DNA from: Gammaproteobacteria bacterium UBA6968
GTDB lineage: Bacteria > Pseudomonadota > Gammaproteobacteria > Pseudomonadales > Azotimanducaceae
Assembly (NCBI GenBank): GCA_002450255.1
Contig: DJYW01000157.1
Coordinates: 2,033-13,403 of the forward strand
Direction of reading: 5' to 3'
Length of the DNA stretch: 11,371 bases
The position numbers and the translations under genes are program-made. Below are positions 1 to 5,935 of the stretch, piece by piece (the first letter of the stretch is position 1; every line of letters starts with the position of its first letter). The notes beneath the pieces were generated by a model. The model saw only the letters and a program-made list of their open reading frames with translations, was not told where the DNA came from and ran no database searches.

Positions 1-151
1 ACGCTGTGGCTATCTAAGGACGCTTCGGCTGTATAAGAATGCGGCTTGGCTGCAGCGGGCTTAAAGCGAATCAAAGGCGCTTGGCCGTCAGCGGAGATAG
101 TCCGTGTCAAAACATCGAAAAACCATTAAATAAAGATATGGAGGAGTCAGC
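1..151 (+). promoter_or_regulatory. Leader of the lipoprotein gene; weak promoter and clear ribosome binding site
   Basis: No gene can be assigned here. One frame ends at a TAA at 34-36 and another at a TAA at 62-64, so the first bases could be the tail of an upstream gene, but too little is visible to identify it. A weak sigma-70-like pair is TGTCAA (105-110) and TAAATA (127-132), 16 bases apart; it would leave a very short leader. The ribosome binding site GGAGGA at 140-145 sits 6 bases before the ATG at 152 and fixes that start. The 13-base string at 124-136 recurs exactly in the leader of the amidohydrolase gene (7016-7028). Confidence 0.35.
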
Positions 152-1393
152 ATGACCTCAATATGTAGGCTTATTGTTGTATTGGTCCTAATTACCGGTT
201 GCGCAAAGTCGCCGGATATTCTTACGCTGCCCTCGCCGCATAGCCAATTGAGCGGTGCCGCGCTCGCACCGAATTTGTCGTCCGATCCTTTCGGACGGCC
301 CTTGCTAAGTTGGATTCAAACACAAGCCGATCAAGCGACTTTGTATTATGCCACCTGGGATGGAACGGCCTGGGCAGAGCCGCAGGCGGTAGCTTCAGGT
401 TCTGACTGGTTCGTAAATTGGGCTGATTTTCCGTCTGTGCGCGCTTTCGAAAATGGTCTCTGGGCAGCACATTGGTTGGTCAAGAGCGCGGACGCGACTT
501 ACGCTTACGACGTTCACGTTGCGCTATCCTTTGATAGTGGCGACACCTGGACAGAATCTGTGGTACCTCACAATGATGGCACACCTACCGAACACGGCTT
601 TGTCAGTTTATATCCGGTTGCTGAGGCCGTTGGCGTGCTTTGGTTAGATGGTCGGCAAACCGTAGGCCAAACCTCACATGACTCCCACGACTTGCATGAG
701 GCGGACGATGTAGGCAAGCCTGCAAGCGGGATGACCTTGCGCTCGGCGGTTATAGGCCGCGATGGAATTGTGCGCGAGCGCATGCTGGTTGATGATTTGG
801 TATGTGATTGTTGCCAGACCGATGCGGCCGTTTCTAGCGCGGGTATCGTTGCTGTTTATCGAGATCGTAGCCCAACCGAACAGCGCGATATCTATGCCAG
901 CCGTATGCTTAATTCGAACTGGTCCCAGCCGCAACCGGTTGCCAGTGATGACTGGACGATCAATGGCTGTCCAGTGAACGGTCCATCCATTGTTGCTGAT
1001 CAAGATAGAGTGACTGTCGCGTGGTTTACTGCCGCTGGTGGTCGGCCGCGTGTTTCGGTTGGGCAATCGATGGACGCCGGCCAAACCTTTGATGCACCTA
1101 TCCGGTTGGATGAAGGCGGTGCTTTGGGCCGAGTCGCGACCGTATACGATCATGCAGGTCAGGCTTGGGTAGCATGGCTGCAAGAGTCTGAGGCAGGCGC
1201 TGGACAGATTGTTATACGTAAGGCGAGTGCAGCTGAGGCGTGCCCCATCATTCCAATCGCCGAAACCACACCTCAGCGGCAATCCGGCTTCCCGCAACTG
1301 TTGCGCTGGCGAGAGGGTCTGATGCTGGCATTTACCGATGCGCAGCAGGCTGAGTCAGCGATTCAGGTTAGGTATTTCGAGATTTCTCAGTAG
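152..1393 (+). CDS. Exported lipoprotein with a sialidase-like (BNR/Asp-box) beta-propeller
   Basis: The protein has 413 residues and starts with a type II signal peptide: a hydrophobic stretch at residues 6-16, then the lipobox LITGC with the lipidated cysteine at C17. It is therefore probably anchored in the periplasmic or outer-membrane face. Two clear Asp boxes (S-x-D-x-G-x-T-W/F) lie at residues 126-133 and 306-313, the hallmark of sialidase/BNR propellers. No FRIP arginine motif of true sialidases is evident, so glycosidase activity is doubtful. Unusual features are a C-x-C-C cluster (C218, C220, C221) followed by QT, a further cysteine in GCPVNGPS (C273), and a His/Asp-rich insert at about 175-186 with H176, H179 and H182. 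These could bind metal or form disulfides; this is inference. The start is fixed by GGAGGA 6 bases upstream. It appears monocistronic, since the next 580 bases have no gene. The propeller call is firm; the substrate is unknown. Confidence 0.85.
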   Translation: MTSICRLIVVLVLITGCAKSPDILTLPSPHSQLSGAALAPNLSSDPFGRPLLSWIQTQADQATLYYATWDGTAWAEPQAVASGSDWFVNWADFPSVRAFENGLWAAHWLVKSADATYAYDVHVALSFDSGDTWTESVVPHNDGTPTEHGFVSLYPVAEAVGVLWLDGRQTVGQTSHDSHDLHEADDVGKPASGMTLRSAVIGRDGIVRERMLVDDLVCDCCQTDAAVSSAGIVAVYRDRSPTEQRDIYASRMLNSNWSQPQPVASDDWTINGCPVNGPSIVADQDRVTVAWFTAAGGRPRVSVGQSMDAGQTFDAPIRLDEGGALGRVATVYDHAGQAWVAWLQESEAGAGQIVIRKASAAEACPIIPIAETTPQRQSGFPQLLRWREGLMLAFTDAQQAESAIQVRYFEISQ

Positions 1394-1460
1394 GCAGAGA
1401 TCAGCCAGCCTTCAAAAACACGTCTAAAGTCTACTCGAAGAGTGATCTAGCTCTTTAAGT

Positions 1461-1490
1461 TATTAGGCTGCGATCGAGTGGCGCCTAATA
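1461..1490. repeat. 8-bp perfect inverted repeat, possible 3' processing or termination hairpin
   Basis: TATTAGGC at 1461-1468 is the exact reverse complement of GCCTAATA at 1483-1490, with a 14-base loop. It lies about 70 bases after the stop of the lipoprotein gene. There is no following T-run, so it is not a canonical intrinsic terminator. It could still protect or shape the 3' end of the lipoprotein mRNA. Confidence 0.4.
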
Positions 1491-1646
1491 GTCTAACGAC
1501 CCTTATGATAATAGGTAGAATATGCAAGATGAAAGGTAGATGTGATCTTTTACCATGCGTCGCCACTGTTCTTTTAGCATCCTATCAAACCCTTGTTCTA
1601 AGCCACGGTAAGGTTGTTTGCTGCCTAGGCGAGGCGCAACGGGGAG

Positions 1647-1965
1647 CCTAACTTTGGGTTAGGAAAACCAATCAGTAGATGGATTCCGCTTGTTCGATGT
1701 GGATCGCTGGAGGCACGACTGGCTGGAAAAGTGGTGATTAGCCACAAAGCCACACGCTTTGTGCGCGCTTCAAAGCGGGCGTCTGAATGTTTTTTAAGCC
1801 GCTCAAGGCGCAGGGGAAACGCGTTATGTTTCCCAAAAGAATACACGAGCGCGGTGGCTGTTTACGCGAATTAACGGCCACAATGTTTTGCGCAATGAGC
1901 GCGCGCCTTTGCGCAGCCGTTAGCAACGGTTGCTTCGGGTGACAGATAGATTCAGTTACTCTGTC
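1647..1965. repeat. Cluster of seven perfect inverted repeats; candidate structured or dispersed element
   Basis: Seven perfect short palindromes occur in about 320 bases. They are CCTAAC/GTTAGG (1647-1663, loop 5), CACAAAGC/GCTTTGTG (1743-1763, loop 5), CGCTT/AAGCG (1766-1777, loop 2), GGGAAAC/GTTTCCC (1814-1834, loop 7), TGCGCAA/TTGCGCA (1889-1915, loop 13), CCGTT/AACGG (1917-1929, loop 3) and GACAGA/TCTGTC (1941-1965, loop 13). The last ends 8 bases before the ATG of the orphan ORF. The arrangement suggests a folded RNA or single-stranded DNA, or a dispersed intergenic repeat. I could not match it to an integron attC site, because the core sites do not fall in the right order and spacing. 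Confidence 0.45.
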
Positions 1966-2602
1966 GCTCTGCAATGAAAGATAATTTCCTAACAAGAGGG
2001 TGGTCTGCTTTGTTGATATCCCATTCCGAATTGGCGACTGCAGAAAGTTTCATCGTGCATTGCAGCAGTGATTTTTTAGACCTCGAAACTTATCACGCAC
2101 CGGACATAGTAGCGCGTGGTTATGCTAATAAATTCAGCGTTTACTGGGTCAACCAGCCGGCGAGACTAAAGCGGTTCTTTAAAGCCATTTGGATGAAAAA
2201 CCCTAGGCAATTCCTGAATATTTGTGGCGAATTTGACGCAGCGTTACCGTCTCTAAATGTGGAGGGCATTGGCTGGGTGGTGACTCGCTTTGGTGGCTAC
2301 GTACACCTGACTTTGCGGGTCGCCGAGGAGATCTATATTCGTAGGGTACCGAAGAATTTAGGGCGCGCAGTGGTGGCTTTGGCGAAGTACGAAAATCGGT
2401 TTTTAGACAGTGGGATTTACCTTCATGCGGAATGTCCGCGAAAGCATCAAATGTCGCCGCGTCTGGCTGGCTTGCTGACGCTTCAGTAAAGCGTTAAATC
2501 GACGTTTCCTAAAAATTTACGTTAGTTTACTAATTTAAGTTAAGTACTCAGCAGCCTCATACGTGTCAACGCTGCGTATTTTGAACTGGTTTGTCACCCG
2601 AA
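1934..2602. repeat. 11-bp inverted repeat flanking the orphan ORF
   Basis: TTCGGGTGACA at 1934-1944 is matched exactly by its reverse complement at 2592-2602. The two copies bracket the 171-residue ORF at 1974-2489. No flanking target-site duplication is visible (GTTGC on one side, AGATA on the other), and there is no transposase, so a small cassette or MITE-like unit is only a possibility. By rough expectation an 11-bp match between two such short flanks is uncommon but not impossible by chance. Confidence 0.35.
1974..2489 (+). CDS. Orphan hypothetical protein, 171 residues
   Basis: I do not recognise this protein. It is an uninterrupted 171-codon frame starting at ATG 1974 and ending at a TAA. 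No signal peptide or clear transmembrane segment is seen. The middle (residues 56-84) is basic and aromatic-rich (FSVYWVNQ, RFFKAIW). A second block at about 97-146 mixes beta-like hydrophobic strands (GIGWVVTRFGGYVHLTLRV) with a basic helix. Three cysteines (C30, C84, C154) do not form a known motif. There is no convincing Shine-Dalgarno sequence before the ATG; instead a 6-bp hairpin ends 8 bases upstream, which could limit translation. The nearest other in-frame ATG is far inside, so this start is the best choice. The gene sits alone in a gene-poor island and is flanked by an inverted repeat, which suggests recent acquisition. It could also be a non-functional remnant. Confidence 0.55.
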   Translation: MKDNFLTRGWSALLISHSELATAESFIVHCSSDFLDLETYHAPDIVARGYANKFSVYWVNQPARLKRFFKAIWMKNPRQFLNICGEFDAALPSLNVEGIGWVVTRFGGYVHLTLRVAEEIYIRRVPKNLGRAVVALAKYENRFLDSGIYLHAECPRKHQMSPRLAGLLTLQ

Positions 2603-3280
2603 AGATAACACCTCTTGTCTGGAAATTTGCTTCGTATATCTGAGGTCTAAGGCATTGGAATTGTGGTAGTGGGAGCCTGCGAAGCACATTAATCACTGAG
2701 GAAGTAGGAATTCGATAAGTGAATTAAGTCAGTCGTTGAGGGGTGCATTGCATTGCGTCGCTTAGACAATCGTCTCTTGTTTACAATCCAAAGCAGTTAG
2801 AACGATATAGAAATACTCTTGATAAGTTCAGCGATAACAAGAATAAATGCTTGAAGCTTAACCGCTAGCTTTAAGCGCACTCAGTTGCAAATAGAACAAG
2901 GATTTAGCGCCAAAAGCAGCGTAGGATTTATCTGTTTAAACAACTGTTGGACCCATTCCAGAGCATAACTAGGAACTTCGCTCTGAGTTATATCTGTGTA
3001 ACAAAGCAAAGCAGAACACTGCGCAGCTTTATTACTCTAAGCGAGGTCGTGAAGTAAGAGCGATGGAGTATCTTCTAATGCGATTTCCTGTAGGAGATGG
3101 AGCGAGGGCTCGAGAAGAAATTTTAACAAGACTTCAAGCTACTAGAGGCTAAAGAACGGTATGAGAGCCTCAGCGTGAACCCTAAAAGAGTCTGTAGGAT
3201 ATGAAGTTTTACCCACGGCGAGTTCCGATCGTCTCACGCGACTTCACTTAAAACACCGTTTGAAATCTCCGCTGAACAAA
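2490..3280. other. Gene-free stretch upstream of the XRE regulator
   Basis: About 790 bases without a convincing gene. All three plus frames are closed by stops every few dozen codons. A 29-codon frame at 3063-3152 (starting MEYLLMRFPVG, with a weak AAGAG upstream) lies at the end of a longer open stretch that begins after a stop at 2970-2972. It may be a real micro-ORF or a relic. An inverted repeat GCTTAA/TTAAGC occurs at 2856-2876 with a 9-base loop. The right copy of the 11-bp inverted repeat is at 2592-2602. The sequence looks AT-rich and may be decayed accessory DNA. Confidence 0.4.
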
Positions 3281-3631
3281 ATGGCAGTTAAATTTTCTAC
3301 ACGTTTGCGCGCGCTACGAGCAGAACACGCACTATCGCTAAGGGCCCTTGCTAAGGAAATCGGTGTGACCGCTAATGCTGTCCTGCGCTGGGAAAAAGGC
3401 GAAGTCACACCAACTCGTGAAAAAATGATAGAGCTGGGAAAGTTCTTTCGCGTTGAAGCAGGTTGGTTGGCTTGGGGTTTGGGTGATCGAAATCTACAAG
3501 TCGATATCGACCGAATCTTTGAGCAGCTTCGCAACTGCAACGAAACAGAGCTATTAGCGATAACTGGATTGCTCGAAGCATTCAAAGAAAAGTCTTACGA
3601 AAATGCCAATCCAGCAAATCCCAAGCCCTAG
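3281..3631 (+). CDS. XRE/Cro-C1 family helix-turn-helix transcriptional regulator
   Basis: This small DNA-binding regulator has 116 residues from ATG 3281. The frame extends 7 codons further to a TTG at 3260, but neither start has a clear ribosome binding site, so ATG is preferred. The N-terminal half is a canonical HTH_3 domain: helix one FSTRLRALRAEH, then the helix-turn-helix at about residues 19-40 (LAKEIGVTANAVLRWEKG), followed by the family-typical PTREKMIELGKFF. The motif GWLAWGLG (61-68) resembles the segment after the HTH in phage-type repressors. The C-terminal part (about 72-105) looks helical and may dimerise; the tail is polar and Asn/Pro-rich. It stands alone, with no adjacent toxin, recombinase or phage gene, so its target is unknown; autoregulation or control of the neighbouring orphan gene is possible. 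The domain call is firm. Confidence 0.85.
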   Translation: MAVKFSTRLRALRAEHALSLRALAKEIGVTANAVLRWEKGEVTPTREKMIELGKFFRVEAGWLAWGLGDRNLQVDIDRIFEQLRNCNETELLAITGLLEAFKEKSYENANPANPKP

Positions 3632-3704
3632 CTAAAGCAACGACGTTGGTAAGCTAAGTGGTCTGGCTGTACACCTTCCTCAGCTTTGCGGCGTTGCCTC
3701 GGCA

Positions 3705-3721
3705 AGAACCTGGATGGTTCT
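3705..3721. repeat. 6-bp inverted repeat at the edge of the tandem repeat
   Basis: AGAACC (3705-3710) and GGTTCT (3716-3721) form a perfect hairpin with a 5-base loop. The ATG of the 30-codon frame (3714) lies across the end of the loop and the start of the right arm, so the structure could mask that start if the frame is expressed. Confidence 0.3.
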
Positions 3722-3806
3722 GCTGGTGATGGTCCTGCTGGCGATTGTCCAACTGGCGACGGCCCGGCTGACAGTTCGCTACCGGCTATCGGCAAAAGGG
3801 GAATAG
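3714..3806 (+). CDS. Possible 30-residue hydrophobic micro-protein
   Basis: A 30-codon frame runs from ATG 3714 to TAG 3804-3806. Residues 2-16 (VLLVMVLLAIVQLAT) would make a short transmembrane helix, followed by a basic tail (RLTVRYRLSAKGE), which is the layout of many small membrane peptides and type I toxins. Against it, there is no good ribosome binding site, and the hydrophobic part is produced by a 15-bp tandem repeat. Read one base to the left, the same repeat would give a Gly/Asp-rich pentapeptide pattern instead. It is a low-confidence candidate. Confidence 0.2.
   Translation: MVLLVMVLLAIVQLATARLTVRYRLSAKGE
3716..3775 (+). repeat. Imperfect 15-bp tandem repeat, about four copies
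   Basis: Four units of 15 bases follow each other: GGTTCTGCTGGTGAT (3716-3730), GGTCCTGCTGGCGAT (3731-3745), TGTCCAACTGGCGAC (3746-3760) and a diverged fourth, GGCCCGGCTGACAGT (3761-3775). Because the period is a multiple of three, all frames keep a repeating pattern. In the frame starting at 3716 it reads GSAGD-GPAGD-CPTGD-GPADS. Confidence 0.7.
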
Positions 3807-3864
3807 ACAGCTAGGTAATGAGACACACGGGTTGATAGGAAACTGGTAGATGGATAAAAGACGC

Positions 3865-3892
3865 CAATGTTCGCCGGTATTGCGGAACATTG
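3865..3892. repeat. 8-bp perfect inverted repeat (hairpin or operator)
   Basis: CAATGTTC (3865-3872) and GAACATTG (3885-3892) are exact reverse complements separated by 12 bases. The inner bases can extend the stem with one bulged G. It lies in non-coding DNA about 235 bases after the XRE gene. It could be a regulator operator or an RNA hairpin; there is no T-run to make it a terminator. Confidence 0.4.
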
Positions 3893-4387
3893 CCGTATCG
3901 AATGCGGGAACGGCGATCACCCAGCAGTATTTTGAGGCGTATTCTGCACAAGACTAGACAGCGCAATGATTTTGTTGGGGTCAGGCGCTAGTAGCTCGAC
4001 TTTTTCATAGCTCGGGATCGTGTGTCTCTGAGTAGCTAATCTGCCGTGCAGTAGGTAAACGCTAAACTAACGCTGCACTCTAGATTTCAGGGTTACATAA
4101 ATGACGCCTACAAACTAATCGCCCAGTATCATCCTTAGGATTTACGTTGAAATAGGTTGTTCAGAGCGAGTCTGCTGCGCAATCTGGTGTTTTGACGATT
4201 TAGGGCGGATAGCTAACGGCTGAACGGGAAATTGCCACGGGAGTCGACTCTGCACCTCTACGCAACTTGCCAAAGCTTCGATACCCGGTATGAATGCATC
4301 AGATGAGGTGTCTACGCCTTATTCATAAGCATGTGGGTTACCTCGCTAGACGGCAAACACCGCACCAGCGCTCAATGTCTGGTCCAC

Positions 4388-4603
4388 CTACAAAATTCTG
4401 CCCTCTAACGGTCCAATAACGAACCAGTCAACTAGAAAAGAAATAACCGCTAGAGCAACGCAGGTTAAGAAAATTACACCGAGTAATCGCCCCACCCGGA
4501 ATTTCGCACCATCATCTTTATGGGGGCTTTGCTGCTCGCCCTCCCAATCGATGTCATCAAGGGATGTGTGGGTATTGATGCCGTGCTTCCTATCATTTTC
4601 CAT
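4388..4603 (-). CDS. Small single-pass membrane protein, 71 residues
   Basis: From ATG at 4603 the product has 71 residues. A polar, acidic N-terminal half (about 1-37, with DDIDWEGEQQ) is followed by one hydrophobic segment at about 39-60 (GRLLGVIFLTCVALAVISFL) and a short tail ending GPLEGRIL. The positively charged KFRVGR just before the helix suggests the N-terminus stays in the cytoplasm. The frame can be extended upstream to a TTG at 4696, but no ribosome binding site precedes that; ATG 4603 is preceded by a weak GAGC/AAGAG. It lies 135 bases downstream of the dehydrogenase gene on the same strand and may be the last gene of that unit. I do not recognise the family. The clean amphipathic-to-hydrophobic layout makes it likely real. 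Confidence 0.5.
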   Translation of the reverse strand: MENDRKHGINTHTSLDDIDWEGEQQSPHKDDGAKFRVGRLLGVIFLTCVALAVISFLVDWFVIGPLEGRIL

Positions 4604-4738
4604 ACTGCTTAGCTCTTGAATTGGGCCACACCAGTGTATCCCACCTAAGTCGACGGAATGTCGAAACTTATAAAGTCTACGATTTTGGTTTGCCAATAAA
4701 TTCGAGAGACTTAATCTGCGCGCGTCTTTTTTATAGGG

Positions 4739-5806
4739 TTAGGGCGCGCTAGCAGCATCCATTTCAGCTTGGCTCAAACCCGCTGCGGTTCCGGACTGAA
4801 TGAAGTCAGCCCAGCTGTTGTCATCTATTTCGATACCTTCTGTGAGCAGCCTTGCCCGGGTTTTGCGTTCTGGATCACCAGGTAAAAGAACCGCTTCTGT
4901 GCCTGCCGCAGGTTCGCTGCTGTAGATGTAATCGGACATTGCGCTGATTTCGGAGTTTATCGCGTCCTGATCACCTACGGCGGCGGGATCTAAGATGATC
5001 GACAACATATTGTTCAATGTGGCGCCTTTTCTTGGGTTCTCTGGTTGCATAGTAAACAAGCCCCCTAAAGCGCCGCCCAAGAGCTCGCAGATCACCATAA
5101 GCCCGTAGCCTTTATGCAGCCCGAATGGTTGCATCGCTCCACCGCCGTTGCCGAAGATAACGCCTGGATCAGTGGTTTCCTGCCCCGACGCGTCAACCAA
5201 TGAATGCGCTGGAACTGAAACTCCCTGCATATGTGCAACGCGGACCTTGCCTGCGGCAACGGTGGTCGTCGCCATATCAAGCACGACATGATTGCCGTCC
5301 GGGCGCGGGATAGCACAGCAATAAGGATTGGTTACGAAGCGGCTGTCTCGTCCGCCGAAAGCGACCACCAACGGGTCATGGCCGACCACATTGACGTAGT
5401 GGGTGGAAATAAAACCGGCCTCGGCGCAATACTCCGCAAATGCACCAATACGACCCAAATGCGCGGCATTACCTAGGCCAACACAGGCGATTCCATGGGT
5501 TCGAGCACGCTCTAAGCCAACATCCATAGCCTGCATGCCAACGACGCGGCCGAGACCCGTGCCGGCTTCAAATCGGACGACGGCGCCATGATCGTTAACT
5601 AATGCGGCATCTGTATTAGGGGCGATGACCCCTTTGAGCATGGCATGCACATAAGACGGCACCATACCGATGCCATGGGAGTCGTGGCCTTTAAGATTGG
5701 CCTCAACTAAGTGTTCGGCGACGGCCGCAGCCCGGTCTGTCTCGGCCCCTGCCGATGATAAAATACGCGTGGCTAGTTGAGTAAGTTGGGTCGCTTGAAT
5801 ACGCAT
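4739..5806 (-). CDS. LDH2/MDH2-family NAD(P)-dependent 2-hydroxyacid dehydrogenase (YbiC/HcxB-like)
   Basis: At 355 residues it has the usual length for the Ldh_2 (malate/L-lactate/ureidoglycolate/sulfolactate dehydrogenase) family. Visible family signatures are GHDSHGIGMVPSY (40-52), in which H44 corresponds to the catalytic histidine assigned in the related YiaK; AAHLGRIGAFAEYC (114-127); NPYCCAIPR (160-168); LDMATT (176-181); HKGYGL (231-236); and ELLGGALGG (241-249). The segment around residue 34-53 closely resembles E. coli YbiC (hydroxycarboxylate dehydrogenase B) as I remember it. The predicted role is cytosolic oxidation of a 2-hydroxy acid to the 2-oxo acid, or the reverse. GGGAGGA 5 bases before the ATG fixes the start. 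It follows the NIPSNAP-like gene by 129 bases on the same strand, so the two are probably co-transcribed. The substrate is not predictable from the sequence. Confidence 0.9.
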   Translation of the reverse strand: MRIQATQLTQLATRILSSAGAETDRAAAVAEHLVEANLKGHDSHGIGMVPSYVHAMLKGVIAPNTDAALVNDHGAVVRFEAGTGLGRVVGMQAMDVGLERARTHGIACVGLGNAAHLGRIGAFAEYCAEAGFISTHYVNVVGHDPLVVAFGGRDSRFVTNPYCCAIPRPDGNHVVLDMATTTVAAGKVRVAHMQGVSVPAHSLVDASGQETTDPGVIFGNGGGAMQPFGLHKGYGLMVICELLGGALGGLFTMQPENPRKGATLNNMLSIILDPAAVGDQDAINSEISAMSDYIYSSEPAAGTEAVLLPGDPERKTRARLLTEGIEIDDNSWADFIQSGTAAGLSQAEMDAASAP

Positions 5807-5935
5807 AGTTCCTCCCGATAACAGCGTGATCTTTGTGCGAAAGTATCATGGCAGGAACGAGTCAGCTTGGCACTAGGTGGACGGCGTCGCGATTTACGGT
5901 GTTATGACATTTTCCAGGCTAGCTGATGTCCGTGC

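Larger units (their letters stand above)
1394..1973. other. Gene-free stretch with hairpins between the lipoprotein gene and the orphan ORF
   Basis: No supported gene. The left part (1394-1640) holds one strong inverted repeat at 1461-1490. The right part (1647-1965) is packed with perfect inverted repeats, described separately. Two overlapping minus-strand frames stay open across 1625-1995 for 73 and 85 codons. Neither has a credible ribosome binding site or recognisable domain, so they are judged non-coding. The composition of 1740-1930 looks richer in GC than the flanks by eye, which fits an inserted or dispersed repeat element. Confidence 0.5.
3632..4387. other. Gene-free stretch between the XRE regulator and the small membrane protein gene
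   Basis: About 755 bases with no convincing long gene. It holds a 15-bp tandem repeat (3716-3775) overlapping a 30-codon hydrophobic frame, and an 8-bp inverted repeat at 3865-3892. A 35-codon frame at 3850-3957 (MDKRRQCSPV start, GGA about 9 bases upstream) has no other support. From 3960 to 4387 I see nothing beyond short chance frames. Confidence 0.4.

Noticed and set aside
674..1297. 207-codon minus-strand frame
   Set aside because: Antisense to the well-supported lipoprotein gene, no ribosome binding site, no family features.
1491..1664. Integron attC site (GTCTAAC and GCCTAAC core-like strings)
   Set aside because: No properly ordered RYYYAAC...GTTRRRY pair at attC spacing, no integrase and no cassette array.
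1625..1995. Two overlapping minus-strand frames (73 and 85 codons)
   Set aside because: They overlap each other in different frames, have no ribosome binding site or domain, and cover the hairpin cluster; more likely a by-product of a repeat with few stops.
3244..3585. 113-codon minus-strand frame
   Set aside because: Antisense to the XRE regulator, which has a clear HTH motif.
3850..3957. 35-codon plus-strand frame
   Set aside because: Weak ribosome binding site only and no recognisable features; it overlaps an inverted repeat.
2490..4387. tRNA or other standard RNA gene in the gene desert
   Set aside because: No cloverleaf with a TTCGA-type T-loop and acceptor pairing, and no recognisable RNA family signature was seen.
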